The translations under genes were made by a program, and so were the position numbers. Source: Flavobacteriales bacterium (lineage in GTDB: Bacteria; Bacteroidota; Bacteroidia; Flavobacteriales_F; PHOS-HE28). From it: 64,000 bases of DNA. Shown here piece after piece: positions 1 to 8,456 of the stretch. The notes beneath the pieces are model-generated. The model was not told where the DNA came from. It ran no database searches and saw only the letters and a program-made list of their open reading frames with translations. Every line of letters starts with the position of its first letter. Positions within the stretch are counted from its first letter, which is position 1. The DNA is taken from the NCBI GenBank assembly GCA_023957375.1, contig JAMLHB010000002.1, positions 1,153,127-1,217,126 of the forward strand, read 5' to 3'.

Positions 1-1
1 G

Positions 2-1396
2 GGACTGAACTACGGCATCAATGGCAACGCCATGCGCAGCCACAGCACCAGCGTGTTCCTGTGGGACAACTTGAACCAGGGCCTGTACCGGCCGATGCCC
101 AACACCACCACGAACACCGTGGGCACGCAATTCTATTTGGACCCCTTTGTGCATTACACCGGCCCCAAGGGCACGCGGCACAGCCTGCGGGGCAGGTGGT
201 TCCGCCAGCAGTTCGACAACAGCACCAACCAAAGCAATGGCAACGATCTGCTGTACGGCGAATACCAATGGCAGCAGCAGGTGGAGCTTTTCGGCCCCAC
301 CACCATTACCGCCGGCCTGGTGGGCCAGCAAGTGGCCAGCCATGCCGAGCTGTACAGCGGCAATCCGGAGGCCAACGGGGAAAACACGGCCACCAATGCC
401 GCGGTATACCTGCAAGTGGACAAGAAGCTGATGGACCGCCTGATGTTGAGCGCCGGCGTGCGCTACGAGCGGTTCAAGGTGAATGAGCTGGAGCAGGCGG
501 AACCGGTGCTGCGCGCAGGGGCCACCTACCAAGTGTGGGAAGGCACTTTTCTGCGGGCCAGCTATGGCCAGGGCTTCCGCTTTCCCACCATCGGTGAGCG
601 CTACATCACCACTTCGGTGGGTGCCTTGCACATCTATCCCAACCCGGAACTTCAGCCGGAAGCCAGCGTGAACATGGAGGCGGGCATCAAGCAGGGCTTC
701 AAGGTCGGTGGTGTTACCGGTTATGTGGACATGGTGGCCTTTCGGCAGGATTTCGACCGCTACGTGGAGTTCACCTTCGGGCAATGGGGCGCCGACCGCA
801 GCATGGCCAACCTGTTCGGGTTCGGCTTCAAGAGCGTCAACACCGGCAAGGCGCGCATCACCGGAACCGAGTTTGAGGTGGCCGGCAAAGGCAAAGTGGG
901 CGCCGTGGAGGTCCAGTTCCTGCTGGGCTACACCCACACCCTGCCCATCAGCACCACGCCGAACGAGGCATACGCGCAAACCGTCACCACCACCGGCGCC
1001 GTGCAGCACATCAGCTACCTGAGCACCAGCTCCGACCCCGACAACGACATCCTGAAGTTCCGCGTCCAAGATCTCTTCCGGTGCGATGTGGGTGCCACAT
1101 GGAAACGATTTAGCCCTGGCATCAGTGTGCGGTACAACAGCCACGTGCGCAACATCGACGAGGCTTTCATCCAGATCGAACAGATGGGCCAGCTCGGCAA
1201 CGTGGGCGTGAAGCAATGGATGGCCGACCACACCACGGGCGATTGGATCACCGATGCGCGCCTCGGGTTCGCCTTGACGCCGCAGGTGAAGGTTTCCTTC
1301 CTGGTAGCCAACCTCACCAACGAGGTGTATGCCATCCGGCCCATGGCCATTGAAGCGCCACGCAGCTACCGGCTGCAATTGGCCCTGTCCATTTGA
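2..1396 (+). CDS. TonB-dependent receptor, C-terminal part (5' end outside window)
   Basis: The frame is open from base 2 and encodes 464 residues of an outer-membrane beta-barrel. Alternating aromatic/polar strands, the segment GQGFRFPTIGERY and the tract IYPNPELQPEASVNMEAGIK (the usual NPxLxPE barrel signature of siderophore or vitamin receptors) identify a TonB-dependent receptor. The final residues (SYRLQLALSI) form the last strand, although the terminal residue is Ile and not the usual aromatic. The plug domain and TonB box lie upstream of the window. The substrate cannot be told from this part. The stop codon lies 5 bases before kdsB, so the two may be cotranscribed. Confidence 0.9.
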   Translation, partial: GLNYGINGNAMRSHSTSVFLWDNLNQGLYRPMPNTTTNTVGTQFYLDPFVHYTGPKGTRHSLRGRWFRQQFDNSTNQSNGNDLLYGEYQWQQQVELFGPTTITAGLVGQQVASHAELYSGNPEANGENTATNAAVYLQVDKKLMDRLMLSAGVRYERFKVNELEQAEPVLRAGATYQVWEGTFLRASYGQGFRFPTIGERYITTSVGALHIYPNPELQPEASVNMEAGIKQGFKVGGVTGYVDMVAFRQDFDRYVEFTFGQWGADRSMANLFGFGFKSVNTGKARITGTEFEVAGKGKVGAVEVQFLLGYTHTLPISTTPNEAYAQTVTTTGAVQHISYLSTSSDPDNDILKFRVQDLFRCDVGATWKRFSPGISVRYNSHVRNIDEAFIQIEQMGQLGNVGVKQWMADHTTGDWITDARLGFALTPQVKVSFLVANLTNEVYAIRPMAIEAPRSYRLQLALSI

Positions 1397-1401
1397 CCCC
1401 G

Positions 1402-2154
1402 ATGCGCATCCTCGGCGTGATCCCCGCCCGCTACTCCAGCACGCGCCTGCCGGGCAAGCCCTTGGTGGACATCGGGGGCAAAAGCATGGTGCAGCGCGTG
1501 CTGGAGCAGGCCCGGCAAAGCCGCACCTTGGCCGAGGTGGTGGTGGCCACCGATGATGCACGCATCGCGGACCACGTGGCGGCCATTGGCGGGCGTGCGG
1601 TGCTTACTTCGCTCGGGCACCCCAGTGGCACGGACCGCTGCTGGGAGGCATGCACCAAGGCCGGGGGGGCTGCATTTGACGGCGTGGTGAACATCCAGGG
1701 TGACGAACCCTTCATCGCACCCGCGCAGATCGATGAGCTGGCCGGGGTCCTCAAGGCGCCCGGAACAGCCATTGCCACCCTGGCGCAGGTGGTTGCCGAT
1801 GACAGGGACCTGAACGACCCCGGCGAGGTGCTCATCACCGTGGACCGGAACATGAACGCGCTCTACTTCAGCCGGGCCGCGATCCCCTTCCTGCGGCACC
1901 CAGCGGCCGGGCCCAGGCATGGCCAATTCCGCTTTCTGAAGCACGTGGGCCTGTATGCCTACACGACGGAGGTGTTGGAACAGATCGTGCAGCTGCCCCC
2001 ATCGCCGCTGGAGCTGGCCGAATCATTGGAACAACTGCGCTGGCTTGAAAATGGGATCGCCGTGCGGGTGGGGATCACCAGCCATCCATCCTTCTGCATC
2101 GACACCGAACAGGACCTGGAACGGGCCCGCCAACGAATTGCCCGGGAAGGGTGA
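1402..2154 (+). CDS. kdsB: 3-deoxy-manno-octulosonate cytidylyltransferase (CMP-KDO synthetase)
   Basis: The 250-residue product activates KDO with CTP for lipopolysaccharide inner-core synthesis in the cytoplasm. Diagnostic motifs are the N-terminal nucleotide-binding PARYSSTRLPGKP (residues 7-19), VVVATDD, SLGHPSGTDRCWE and NIQGDEPFI, and length is normal for the family. I take the ATG at 1402 as start because it places MRILGVIPARY at the family N-terminus; a TTG at 1393 overlaps the receptor stop and would add three residues. A family 9 glycosyltransferase (5344-6354) nearby also fits envelope polysaccharide synthesis. Confidence 0.96.
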   Translation: MRILGVIPARYSSTRLPGKPLVDIGGKSMVQRVLEQARQSRTLAEVVVATDDARIADHVAAIGGRAVLTSLGHPSGTDRCWEACTKAGGAAFDGVVNIQGDEPFIAPAQIDELAGVLKAPGTAIATLAQVVADDRDLNDPGEVLITVDRNMNALYFSRAAIPFLRHPAAGPRHGQFRFLKHVGLYAYTTEVLEQIVQLPPSPLELAESLEQLRWLENGIAVRVGITSHPSFCIDTEQDLERARQRIAREG

Positions 2155-2195
2155 AGGACTTTCAACACCGGAGGCCGGCCCTGCTGCCAATGGCT

Positions 2196-2203
2196 TAGTT
2201 TTG
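2196..2203 (+). promoter_or_regulatory. -7 promoter element TAGTTTTG for the HU/SPOR gene
   Basis: This is an exact match to the Bacteroidota -7 consensus TAnnTTTG and ends 9 bases before the ATG at 2213. The expected 5' leader would be only a few bases. Confidence 0.6.
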
Positions 2204-2212
2204 ACCCTGCCG

Positions 2213-3253
2213 ATGGCCATTGAGCGTTACCTCCACGACCTGCTTATTGAGCACGACTGTGTGGTCGTACCCGATTTCGGCGGCTTCCTTACGCACTACC
2301 GGCCTGCGCGCTTGGACCTTCAGCGGCGCCTGGTCCATCCCCCGTCAAAAGACCTCAGCTTCAATCGCAAGCTGGTGCGCCAGGACGGCTTGCTGGAGGA
2401 CCTGGTGATGCGGCGCGAGGGAACGGACTTCAACACGGCCAAGGCCAGGGTGGAGGAGGAGCGGCGCCGGTGGTGGCGCCAGCTCGAACAAGACGGCCGG
2501 CTGGAACTCCAGCGCGTGGGCACCTTTTTCCGCGATGCGGAAGGCAACCTCCAGTTTGAGCCCGACCGCCGGGTCAATTTCCTCAAGGATGCGTTCGGCC
2601 TCAGATCCGTGGAAGCCGTCCCCGTGCCCATCACCGTGGTGCCCGCCCCGAGTGCCGTGCCGGCCGCGGAAAAGGAACCCGTGGGAGAGGGAAGGAACAG
2701 GGCTTGGTACTTGGCCGCCGCCGCCATGGCCGCCATTGCCGTTACCGCCGCCACTTGGTATGTGATCGGCCTCTCCCCCAAGGCAGGACCGGTTGCGGAA
2801 AGTTTCGATCTGTTCCGGGGCACGGACCTGGCCCGTTACCGCATGCCTGAAGCACCCGCCATGGCCATGGCGCCCTGGGATGCCCTGGTTTGGTCACCGC
2901 CAAACGACGGACAGGGTGTGCAGCAATTGCCCATTGCCGGCCCGGATGCGCCCTTGGTGGCGGTGAACCTGGGCCAGGCGCCATCGAAGGCCGTACCCGA
3001 GAGCACGGCGGTGGCCACACCCTCGCCAAGTGCGCGGTTCCACATCATCGGCGGCTGCTTCCTGGAGAAGGAGAACGCGGATCGTTTTGTGGCGGAACTG
3101 CAGGCCAAGGGCTTTGCCGCCGCCCTGATCGACCGCAAGGGCGGACTGTACCGCGTGGCGTACGGCAGCTATCCGCAGCGGGCCATGGCCTTGGAGGCAT
3201 TGGCCGCCGTGCGCAAGGAGATCGCACCGGAAGCATGGCTATTGGCCAAGTGA
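2213..3253 (+). CDS. HU-CCDC81-like / SPOR domain protein
   Basis: The protein has 346 residues. The N-terminal ~140 residues carry two copies of the Bacteroidota HU-CCDC81 type fold: a first repeat starting MAIERYLHDLLIEHDCVVVP with PDFGGFL, and a second with LELQRVGTFFRDAEGNLQF. A single hydrophobic segment follows at about residues 163-187 (WYLAAAAMAAIAVTAATWY). A spacer then leads to a C-terminal SPOR domain (from ARFHIIGGCFLEKENADRF to the end) that in other proteins binds denuded septal peptidoglycan. Known relatives are thought to link the envelope or septum to DNA-binding-like domains, but their precise role is unproven. The ATG at 2213 is chosen because it starts the conserved domain and sits just behind a -7 element. 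Confidence 0.85.
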   Translation: MAIERYLHDLLIEHDCVVVPDFGGFLTHYRPARLDLQRRLVHPPSKDLSFNRKLVRQDGLLEDLVMRREGTDFNTAKARVEEERRRWWRQLEQDGRLELQRVGTFFRDAEGNLQFEPDRRVNFLKDAFGLRSVEAVPVPITVVPAPSAVPAAEKEPVGEGRNRAWYLAAAAMAAIAVTAATWYVIGLSPKAGPVAESFDLFRGTDLARYRMPEAPAMAMAPWDALVWSPPNDGQGVQQLPIAGPDAPLVAVNLGQAPSKAVPESTAVATPSPSARFHIIGGCFLEKENADRFVAELQAKGFAAALIDRKGGLYRVAYGSYPQRAMALEALAAVRKEIAPEAWLLAK

Positions 3254-3315
3254 ACCCGATGGCCAAGTGGCATGCTGCTTGCTGGGCGGGCACCGGTATT
3301 TATTCATCACGAACC

Positions 3316-3963
3316 ATGAGAACGACGATCTTGATCGCGGCCATTGCAGGGTTGTCCGCATTCAGCAACGCACAGGTGGTGCTCACACCTCCGGCACGAA
3401 CGATCAACACCGGCAAAGCAGAGGTCACGTGCGTGGCCATTGCGCCGAAGGGGGATCGGATCCTGGTGGGCACGGCACGCGGCGCCCAGTTGTACGATAT
3501 CGCGAGCGGCAAACGCGTGGTGGCCTTTCCGTATGATGAGGACGGAAGCGGCGTGGTGTACCATGCGGCCTTCAATGAGAACGGCGAGTACGTTGTGCTG
3601 ATCGGGTTCGCGGGAACGCGCGAGGTATGGGATGTGAAGAACGGCAAGCAGGACAAAATGCTCGCCAAGCACCGCTGGATCCCCGACGCCATCCGCACGC
3701 GTGGGCTCGGATTGAAGAAGGGGAACTCGGAGTTCGACCGCTTCTACCAGCAGGCTGAAGCGGAACATGACGGCATCACGGCCCGTGCCGGGAAGAATGG
3801 TGAGGTGGTGTTCATTGATGCCGACGGCAATGCCGTGCAAAGCCTGGCCTACCCGGAGAACAAGGACCAGCACCACCGTGCACCATGCCTGTTCCACGGG
3901 GGGCAGTTCATCACCGGCACGGACGACGGGCGCGTACTCTTTTACGACCTGGTGAAGCGCTGA
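3316..3963 (+). CDS. secreted WD40-like beta-propeller protein, short
   Basis: The product is 215 residues with an N-terminal signal peptide (MRTTILIAAIAGLSAFSNAQ). The body has blade-like repeats typical of WD40/YVTN propellers: VTCVAIAPKGDRILVGTARG, YHAAFNENGEYVVLIGFAG with REVWDVKNGK, and a last one ending TDDGRVLFYDLVKR. Only three or four blades are visible, fewer than a closed seven-blade propeller, so it is a minimal or divergent member. No catalytic residues are apparent. It is followed tail to tail by the hemJ-like gene. The function is unknown; a periplasmic binding or scaffold role is only a guess. Confidence 0.7.
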   Translation: MRTTILIAAIAGLSAFSNAQVVLTPPARTINTGKAEVTCVAIAPKGDRILVGTARGAQLYDIASGKRVVAFPYDEDGSGVVYHAAFNENGEYVVLIGFAGTREVWDVKNGKQDKMLAKHRWIPDAIRTRGLGLKKGNSEFDRFYQQAEAEHDGITARAGKNGEVVFIDADGNAVQSLAYPENKDQHHRAPCLFHGGQFITGTDDGRVLFYDLVKR

Positions 3964-3970
3964 GCACGGA

Positions 3971-4543
3971 TCATCCGCCCACCCCTGGATCGCCCGGGCC
4001 GGGAGGGGCAGGGACCTTGGAGCTGCGTGCCTTGGCGGCGGCATAGCCGGCCACCACCAGCATCAGCAGGCCGATCAGCGCCAAGTACCACTGCACGGCC
4101 TTGAAGGTGGAGAGGAAGACGACCAGCACCAGCAGCAGCACGGCCAATTGCGCCCACAACGTCAGCGCGAACAACCCCCATGCGCGCCCATTGCCACGCA
4201 GTTTGCGGTAGATCTGCTGGTCCATCAGGTGGTAGGCGAACACCAGCACGGTGAGTTCCAACTTCACCTGCATCCAGGATTCCGCCAACAGCGACGGTTG
4301 CAGCCACAGCATCCAGCCCCCGAAGAGGATCATCAACAGCAGGGAAGGCCAGGCGACCATGTAGAGCAGTTGCCTGCCGGAAGCCATGTATTGCGCCATG
4401 AGGATGGTACGTGCGGGCTCAGCCTTCCCTTGGGCTTGTCGGTGCAGGATGAACAACCTCAGCAACCAGAAGGTCCCCGTGAAAAAGGTGACCATGAACA
4501 CCAAGTGCAGGGCCAACAGGGCCGGGTACCAATGGGGAAGCAT
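3971..4543 (-). CDS. hemJ: HemJ-like protoporphyrinogen oxidase (UPF0093/CopD-type membrane protein)
   Basis: The 190-residue integral membrane protein has about four to five hydrophobic helices. The N-terminus MLPHWYPALLALHLVFMVTF with the conserved His in ALHLV, the RLFILHRQA segment and the MVAWPS stretch match the HemJ/UPF0093 family, which oxidises protoporphyrinogen IX to protoporphyrin IX in heme synthesis. Length fits. The C-terminal tail is Pro/Gly-rich and unconserved. ATG at 4543 is chosen over one 24 bases upstream because the family begins with this MLP/WY segment and a -7 element lies 4 bases upstream. The annotation CopD-family protein is the alternative name for such genes. 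Confidence 0.78.
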   Translation of the reverse strand: MLPHWYPALLALHLVFMVTFFTGTFWLLRLFILHRQAQGKAEPARTILMAQYMASGRQLLYMVAWPSLLLMILFGGWMLWLQPSLLAESWMQVKLELTVLVFAYHLMDQQIYRKLRGNGRAWGLFALTLWAQLAVLLLVLVVFLSTFKAVQWYLALIGLLMLVVAGYAAAKARSSKVPAPPGPGDPGVGG

Positions 4544-4547
4544 GGGT

Positions 4548-4555
4548 GAAAGATA
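4548..4555 (-). promoter_or_regulatory. -7 promoter element TATCTTTC for the hemJ-like gene
   Basis: On the minus strand TATCTTTC differs from TAnnTTTG only in the last base. It ends 4 bases before the ATG, so the message would be essentially leaderless. Confidence 0.5.
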
Positions 4556-4692
4556 GGAACCTGGCAAGGCTATCGGGTCTTAATCCATGCGCCTGGCGGC
4601 CCATCCACACACTGCCTTGAACCACGGGTCCACACGCCCCGGTGCCTGCCGGGGGAACACGGATAGGGAAGGTTAGTTTGCTTGGCAGGTGG

Positions 4693-4730
4693 GTCCGTGA
4701 TCCGTGTTCATCGGTGTCCATCCGTGGTTT
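4693..4730. repeat. short quasi-tandem repeat (GATCCGTGTTCATC / GTGTCCATCCGTGG)
   Basis: The intergenic stretch before the thioesterase reads as three overlapping versions of a TCCGTG(T)TCATC word: TCCGTGATCCGTG, TTCATCGGTGTCCATC, CCGTGGTT. A partial inverted copy (AACACGGATAGG) lies at about 4656-4667. It encodes no plausible protein and looks like a dispersed repeat. Confidence 0.6.
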
Positions 4731-4823
4731 GAATCCTATTGGAAGCCGCGCCGGCAGGGCGCGTTAGACCTGATGGCCCCTGAGGAACCTGGCGGGCCAC
4801 CGAATGGCACGGCCGGTCGGAGG

Positions 4824-4831
4824 TACCTTCG
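4824..4831 (+). promoter_or_regulatory. -7 promoter element TACCTTCG for the thioesterase gene
   Basis: TACCTTCG matches TAnnTTTG at 7 of 8 positions and lies 17 bases before the chosen ATG at 4849. The same TACCTTCG form recurs before rplM and frr. Confidence 0.5.
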
Positions 4832-4848
4832 CGCAGCGAAAGCGACAC

Positions 4849-5358
4849 ATGGAAGCCAAACCTACCACCCTCAGTTATGTGGAGACCACCAACATGGTCC
4901 TGCCCAACGACACCAACACCCTGGGCCACCTCTTTGGCGGGCAATTGCTGAAATGGCTGGACATGAACTGCGCCATCAGCGCCGGGCGGCATGCCAACCG
5001 GATATGCGTTACCGCAGCGGTGAACAACGTCAGCTTCGACGTTCCCATCAAGCTGGGCGACCTGGTGATCATCAAGTCGCATGTCAGCCGCACCTTCCGC
5101 ACCAGCATGGAGGTTTGGGCGGACGTGTGGACGGAGAACCAAGTCTCGCGCAAGCTCACCAAGTGCAACAGCGCGATCTACACCTTCGTGGCCGTGGGTG
5201 CGGACGGCAAGCCGACGGAGGTTCCAGCGGTGATCCCGGTAACGGATGAGGAAAAGGAGCGTTACCAAGGTGCCTTGCGCCGCAGGCAACTGCGGTTGGT
5301 GCTGGCCGGCAAGATGAAGCCGGAAGAAGCCACGGAGCTGCGCTCAATTTTCCCCTGA
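4849..5358 (+). CDS. acyl-CoA thioesterase, hotdog fold
   Basis: The protein is 169 residues. The segment LPNDTNTLGHLFGGQLLKWLD is the hallmark of the YciA/BFIT-type hotdog acyl-CoA hydrolases, with the catalytic Asn/Asp in the LPND region and the GGQLL helix. It is followed by core strands VTAAVNNVSFDVPIKLGDLV and a C-terminal charged helix. It should hydrolyse acyl-CoA to free acid and CoA in the cytoplasm; chain-length preference is unknown. ATG 4849 (MEAKPTT) is preferred to 4804 because the upstream codons overlap the promoter element. The 3' end overlaps the convergent glycosyltransferase gene by 15 bases. Confidence 0.9.
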   Translation: MEAKPTTLSYVETTNMVLPNDTNTLGHLFGGQLLKWLDMNCAISAGRHANRICVTAAVNNVSFDVPIKLGDLVIIKSHVSRTFRTSMEVWADVWTENQVSRKLTKCNSAIYTFVAVGADGKPTEVPAVIPVTDEEKERYQGALRRRQLRLVLAGKMKPEEATELRSIFP

Positions 5359-6354
5359 GGCGGCTGCTTGGGGCCGGCCTGCACGCGTCCACTCGGCGAT
5401 CTGTTCCAGGTCCTGGTTTTCCATGCAGCGGAAGTGGCCCTTGGGGCAGCGGTCGAACCCGATCTTGGAGCAAGGACGGCAATCCAGGCCTTTCACCTCG
5501 CTGATGTGCACCCGTTCCGGATGCTGCGGGATGTAAGGTCCCATGCCGAATTCGGGCACGGTGTTGCCCCACACGCTCACCAGGTTCTTCCTGAACGCAC
5601 TTGCCACGTGCATGGCCCCGCTGTCATGGGCGATCACACTGTTGGCTTGCCGGATCAAGGAAGCGGAGCCCAGCAGGTCATACTTACCGGTGGCATCATA
5701 GGCGCGTGCACCCACGGCATTGGCAATGGCGCGGCCAACGATCTTGTCATCGGGCCCGCCGATGACCACCACGGGTCCGCTGAGCTTTTTCGCCAGCGCG
5801 ATCAGCTTGTGCCGGGGCAGCCGCTTGGTGAAGTGCCCGGCACCGATGCACAAGGCGATGTAACCGTTGCGGTGCGTGGCGGGCAAGGCGGAGGGCGCTA
5901 TTTCCTTTTCCGACGGAATGAACAAGTCCAGCCCCAGGCCGTCGTTCTTCACGCCCAGGTGCGCTACGGTGGCCAAGTAGCGATCCACAATGTGGATGCG
6001 AGGCAGTTTATCTACCTTGAAGTTGACCAGCAGCCACTTCTCCCAATTTAGCTTCGCGAAGCTCTTCGCCCGTGCACCTAAGGCGAGTTTCACCCGCAGG
6101 GTGCGCAGGTTGTGGTGCAGGTCCACCACCAGGTCGAACCGCTCTTGCTTCAACACCCTGATCGTTGCGCCAAGGTCGTCCTTCAGAACATGCACGTGGT
6201 CCACATAGGGGGAATGCGCAACCAGTTCGCGAAAGGCGTCCTTGGTGAGGAAGTGGACCTCCGCCCCCGGAACTTGCTGCTTGAGGCATCGCAACACCGG
6301 CGAGGTGAGAATGATGTCGCCGATGGAACTGAAGCGGATGACCAGGATCTTCAT
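5344..6354 (-). CDS. glycosyltransferase family 9 (heptosyltransferase-like)
   Basis: The 336-residue cytoplasmic protein starts MKILVIRFSSIGDIILTSPV, the typical GT9 ADP-heptose:LPS transferase N-terminus. It carries the GT-B C-domain features VVVIGGPDDK and IAHDSGAMHVASAF with WGNTVPEFGMGPY. It probably transfers a heptose or similar sugar to the lipopolysaccharide core, consistent with kdsB nearby. A Cys-rich tail (CRPCSKIGFDRCPKGHFRC) is common in Bacteroidota members. It is divergent from tatD, and the 89-bp gap carries a promoter for each gene. Confidence 0.92.
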   Translation of the reverse strand: MKILVIRFSSIGDIILTSPVLRCLKQQVPGAEVHFLTKDAFRELVAHSPYVDHVHVLKDDLGATIRVLKQERFDLVVDLHHNLRTLRVKLALGARAKSFAKLNWEKWLLVNFKVDKLPRIHIVDRYLATVAHLGVKNDGLGLDLFIPSEKEIAPSALPATHRNGYIALCIGAGHFTKRLPRHKLIALAKKLSGPVVVIGGPDDKIVGRAIANAVGARAYDATGKYDLLGSASLIRQANSVIAHDSGAMHVASAFRKNLVSVWGNTVPEFGMGPYIPQHPERVHISEVKGLDCRPCSKIGFDRCPKGHFRCMENQDLEQIAEWTRAGRPQAAASGEN

Positions 6355-6365
6355 GCAAGCGGGCG

Positions 6366-6373
6366 CAAAGGTA
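6366..6373 (-). promoter_or_regulatory. -7 promoter element TACCTTTG for the GT9 gene
   Basis: This is an exact TAnnTTTG match on the minus strand, 11 bases before the ATG at 6354. Confidence 0.6.
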
Positions 6374-6416
6374 CTGGCCGCCTTGTCGTACTTTCATGAA
6401 AGCCGCACCTTTGCAG

Positions 6417-6424
6417 TACTTTGC
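6417..6424 (+). promoter_or_regulatory. -7-like element TACTTTGC for tatD
   Basis: TACTTTGC is a one-base-shortened form of the TAnnTTTG box, 19 bases before the tatD ATG. An identical form precedes the S9 peptidase gene (11082-11089). Confidence 0.45.
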
Positions 6425-6443
6425 ACGACCGTGTTTTCAGCGC

Positions 6444-7211
6444 ATGTACATCGACACGCACACACACCTCTACCACAAACAGTTCGACCAGGACCGCAAC
6501 GAAATGGTGCGGCGGGCGCTGGATGCCGGCGTTCACAAACTGTTCCTGCCGAACATCGACATCACCAGCGTGGAAGCACTGCACACGATGTGCGACGAGC
6601 ACCCGGATACCTGCTTCCCCATGATGGGCCTGCATCCGTGTTCCGTTGGAGAAGATCCCAACCGCGACCTGGCCGAGGTGGAGCGCCTGCTGGGCACGGG
6701 GCGTTACTGGGCCGTGGGCGAGATCGGCATCGACCTGCACTGGGACAAGACCTGGATCGAACAACAGAAGGATGTTTTCCGGCGGCAAGTGCGGTGGGCG
6801 AAAGACCTGGCCCTGCCCGTGGTGATCCATTGCCGCGAGAGCTTTGAGGAAGTAATGGCCATTGTGGAGGAGGAGAACAACGAGCATCTTACCGGCGTGT
6901 TCCATTGCTTCACGGGCACGGAAGAGGAAGCACGGCGCGTGATCGGACTTGGCGGCTTCAAACTGGGCATCGGCGGGGTGATCACCTACCCCAAGAGCGG
7001 CCTTGCGGAAACCATGGCCCTGGTGGGCGCCGCGCACTGTGTGCTGGAAACCGATTCACCCTACCTGGCTCCGGTGCCCTACCGCGGCAAGCGTAACGAG
7101 AGTAGCTACATCCCGCACATCGCTGAAGCCTTGGCCGCCGCGGTAGGCCTGCCCGTGAAGGAAGTGGCCCGCATCACCACGGCCAACGCCGAGCAGCTCT
7201 TCGAGGAATGA
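6444..7211 (+). CDS. TatD family metal-dependent hydrolase (putative DNase)
   Basis: The 255-residue TIM-barrel amidohydrolase has the family metal ligands in order: HTH in MYIDTHTHLYH at the N-terminus, Glu in VGEIGIDLHWD, His in VVIHCRES, His in GVFHCFTG and Asp in ETDSPYLAPVPYRGK. TatD/YcfH enzymes are Mg-dependent nucleases implicated in DNA repair or quality control. The ATG at 6444 places the metal motif at residue 4, as usual; an in-frame ATG at 6396 overlaps the promoter. The stop overlaps the asparaginase ATG (ATGA, 7208-7211), so the two genes are translationally coupled. Confidence 0.93.
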   Translation: MYIDTHTHLYHKQFDQDRNEMVRRALDAGVHKLFLPNIDITSVEALHTMCDEHPDTCFPMMGLHPCSVGEDPNRDLAEVERLLGTGRYWAVGEIGIDLHWDKTWIEQQKDVFRRQVRWAKDLALPVVIHCRESFEEVMAIVEEENNEHLTGVFHCFTGTEEEARRVIGLGGFKLGIGGVITYPKSGLAETMALVGAAHCVLETDSPYLAPVPYRGKRNESSYIPHIAEALAAAVGLPVKEVARITTANAEQLFEE

Positions 7212-8236
7212 GCCGCCCCAAAGTCCTCTTGATCTACACCGGCGGCACCATTGGCATGGTGGCCGATGCCCGCACCGGCGCCTTGATGGCCGTGGACCTG
7301 GACCACTTGGAGGAACAGGTGCCCGAACTGGTGCGCATGGGCGTGGAACTGGGAACCGTATCCTTCGGCACGCCGATCGACAGCAGCGACATGCATCCGG
7401 AGCATTGGCTGCGCATGGCGGCCATCATCGGGGAGCATTACGAAGCCCATGATGGGTTCGTGATCCTGCACGGCAGCGATACCATGGCTTACACCGCCAG
7501 CGCCCTCAGCTTCCTGCTGGAGAACCTGTCCAAGCCGGTGGTCCTGACCGGGAGCCAACTCCCGCTGGGCACCATCCGCACGGACGGCAAGGAGAACCTG
7601 ATCACCGCCATTGAGGTCGCCGCCGCGAAGGAAAACGGTGTGCCGCTGGTGAGCGAAGTGGCCGTGTACTTTGAATACAGCCTGTACCGCGGCAACCGCA
7701 CCGTGAAGGTGCATGCCGAGCGCTTCGAGGCTTTCCGCTCGCCCAATTGGCCGGTACTGGCCGAAGCGGGCACGCACATCCGCTACGACAGGGCTGCGTT
7801 GCTGCGCCATTGCAGCGGGCCGTTCAAGGTACATGGTCAAATGGACAACGGCGTGGGCGTGATGCGGCTGTTCCCTGGAATCCGCACGGCCTGGGCTGAA
7901 GCGCTGCTGCGCGATCCCGGCCTCAAGGCCGTGGTACTGGAGACCTTCGGCAGCGGCAACGGCCCCATGGACAAGGAGTTCCTGGAGGTGCTGCGCGAAG
8001 CCCGCAAGCGCGGCATCGTGCTGGTGAACGTCACCCAATGCGTGGGCGGCCGCGTGGAACAGGGCCGCTACCAGACCAGCCGTGCCCTGATGGACATGGG
8101 CGTGGCAAGCGGCCACGACCTCACCACCGAGGCGGCCATCACCAAGTTGATGTTTCTGCTGGGGCGGGGCCTGGGGCCGGAAGAAGTGGCCCGAATGATG
8201 GAACAGCCCTTGTGCGGCGAACTGTCGGTTCGGTAG
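7208..8236 (+). CDS. ansA: type I L-asparaginase
   Basis: The 342-residue cytoplasmic enzyme hydrolyses asparagine to aspartate and ammonia. The first catalytic Thr motif is IYTGGTIGM (residues 9-17). The second is ILHGSDTMAYTASAL with the Thr-Lys-Asp relay completed by RTDGKENL. There is no signal peptide, which favours the cytoplasmic type I enzyme. The start overlaps the tatD stop by 4 bases. The next gene is tRNA-Ser, 50 bases downstream. Confidence 0.93.
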   Translation: MSRPKVLLIYTGGTIGMVADARTGALMAVDLDHLEEQVPELVRMGVELGTVSFGTPIDSSDMHPEHWLRMAAIIGEHYEAHDGFVILHGSDTMAYTASALSFLLENLSKPVVLTGSQLPLGTIRTDGKENLITAIEVAAAKENGVPLVSEVAVYFEYSLYRGNRTVKVHAERFEAFRSPNWPVLAEAGTHIRYDRAALLRHCSGPFKVHGQMDNGVGVMRLFPGIRTAWAEALLRDPGLKAVVLETFGSGNGPMDKEFLEVLREARKRGIVLVNVTQCVGGRVEQGRYQTSRALMDMGVASGHDLTTEAAITKLMFLLGRGLGPEEVARMMEQPLCGELSVR

Positions 8237-8286
8237 GGGATGGAGGTATTACATTCGCGGCCCGCATCCCCCGGATGCGGCACATT

Positions 8287-8376
8287 GGAGAAGTGGCCGA
8301 GTGGTTTAAGGCGCACGCCTGGAAAGTGTGTTTACCTGAAAGGGTAACGGGGGTTCGAATCCCTCCTTCTCCGCCA
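8287..8376 (+). tRNA. tRNA-Ser (anticodon GGA), CCA encoded
   Basis: The acceptor stem GGAGAAG (8287-8293) pairs with CTTCTCC (8366-8372), followed by discriminator G and a genomically encoded CCA. The anticodon stem-loop CACGC-CTGGAAA-GTGTG gives anticodon GGA, reading UCC/UCU. The long variable arm (TTTACCTGAAAGGGTAAC) is typical of class II serine tRNA. The T loop reads TTCGAAT. Confidence 0.97.
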
Positions 8377-8396
8377 ACGCTGCCCGCGAAGCGGGC

Positions 8397-8456
8397 GATA
8401 AATGCCAAAGGCCGGATGCCGAGCTTGCTCGAAGCATCCGGCCTTTGGCATTTATC
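8397..8456 (+). terminator. long perfect hairpin directly after tRNA-Ser (possible terminator or repeat)
   Basis: Arms of 23 bases (8397-8419 and 8434-8456) are perfectly complementary, and the 14-base loop contains a further CGAGC/GCTCG hairpin. There is no T-run, so this is not a canonical intrinsic terminator. The right arm and its continuation form the first copy of a duplicated repeat (see next entry). Confidence 0.5.

Noticed and set aside
8139..8408. Minus-strand frame across tRNA-Ser encoding GGIRTPVTLSGKHTFQACAL
   Set aside because: It is the antisense of the tRNA; this peptide is a known type of false gene call over serine tRNAs.
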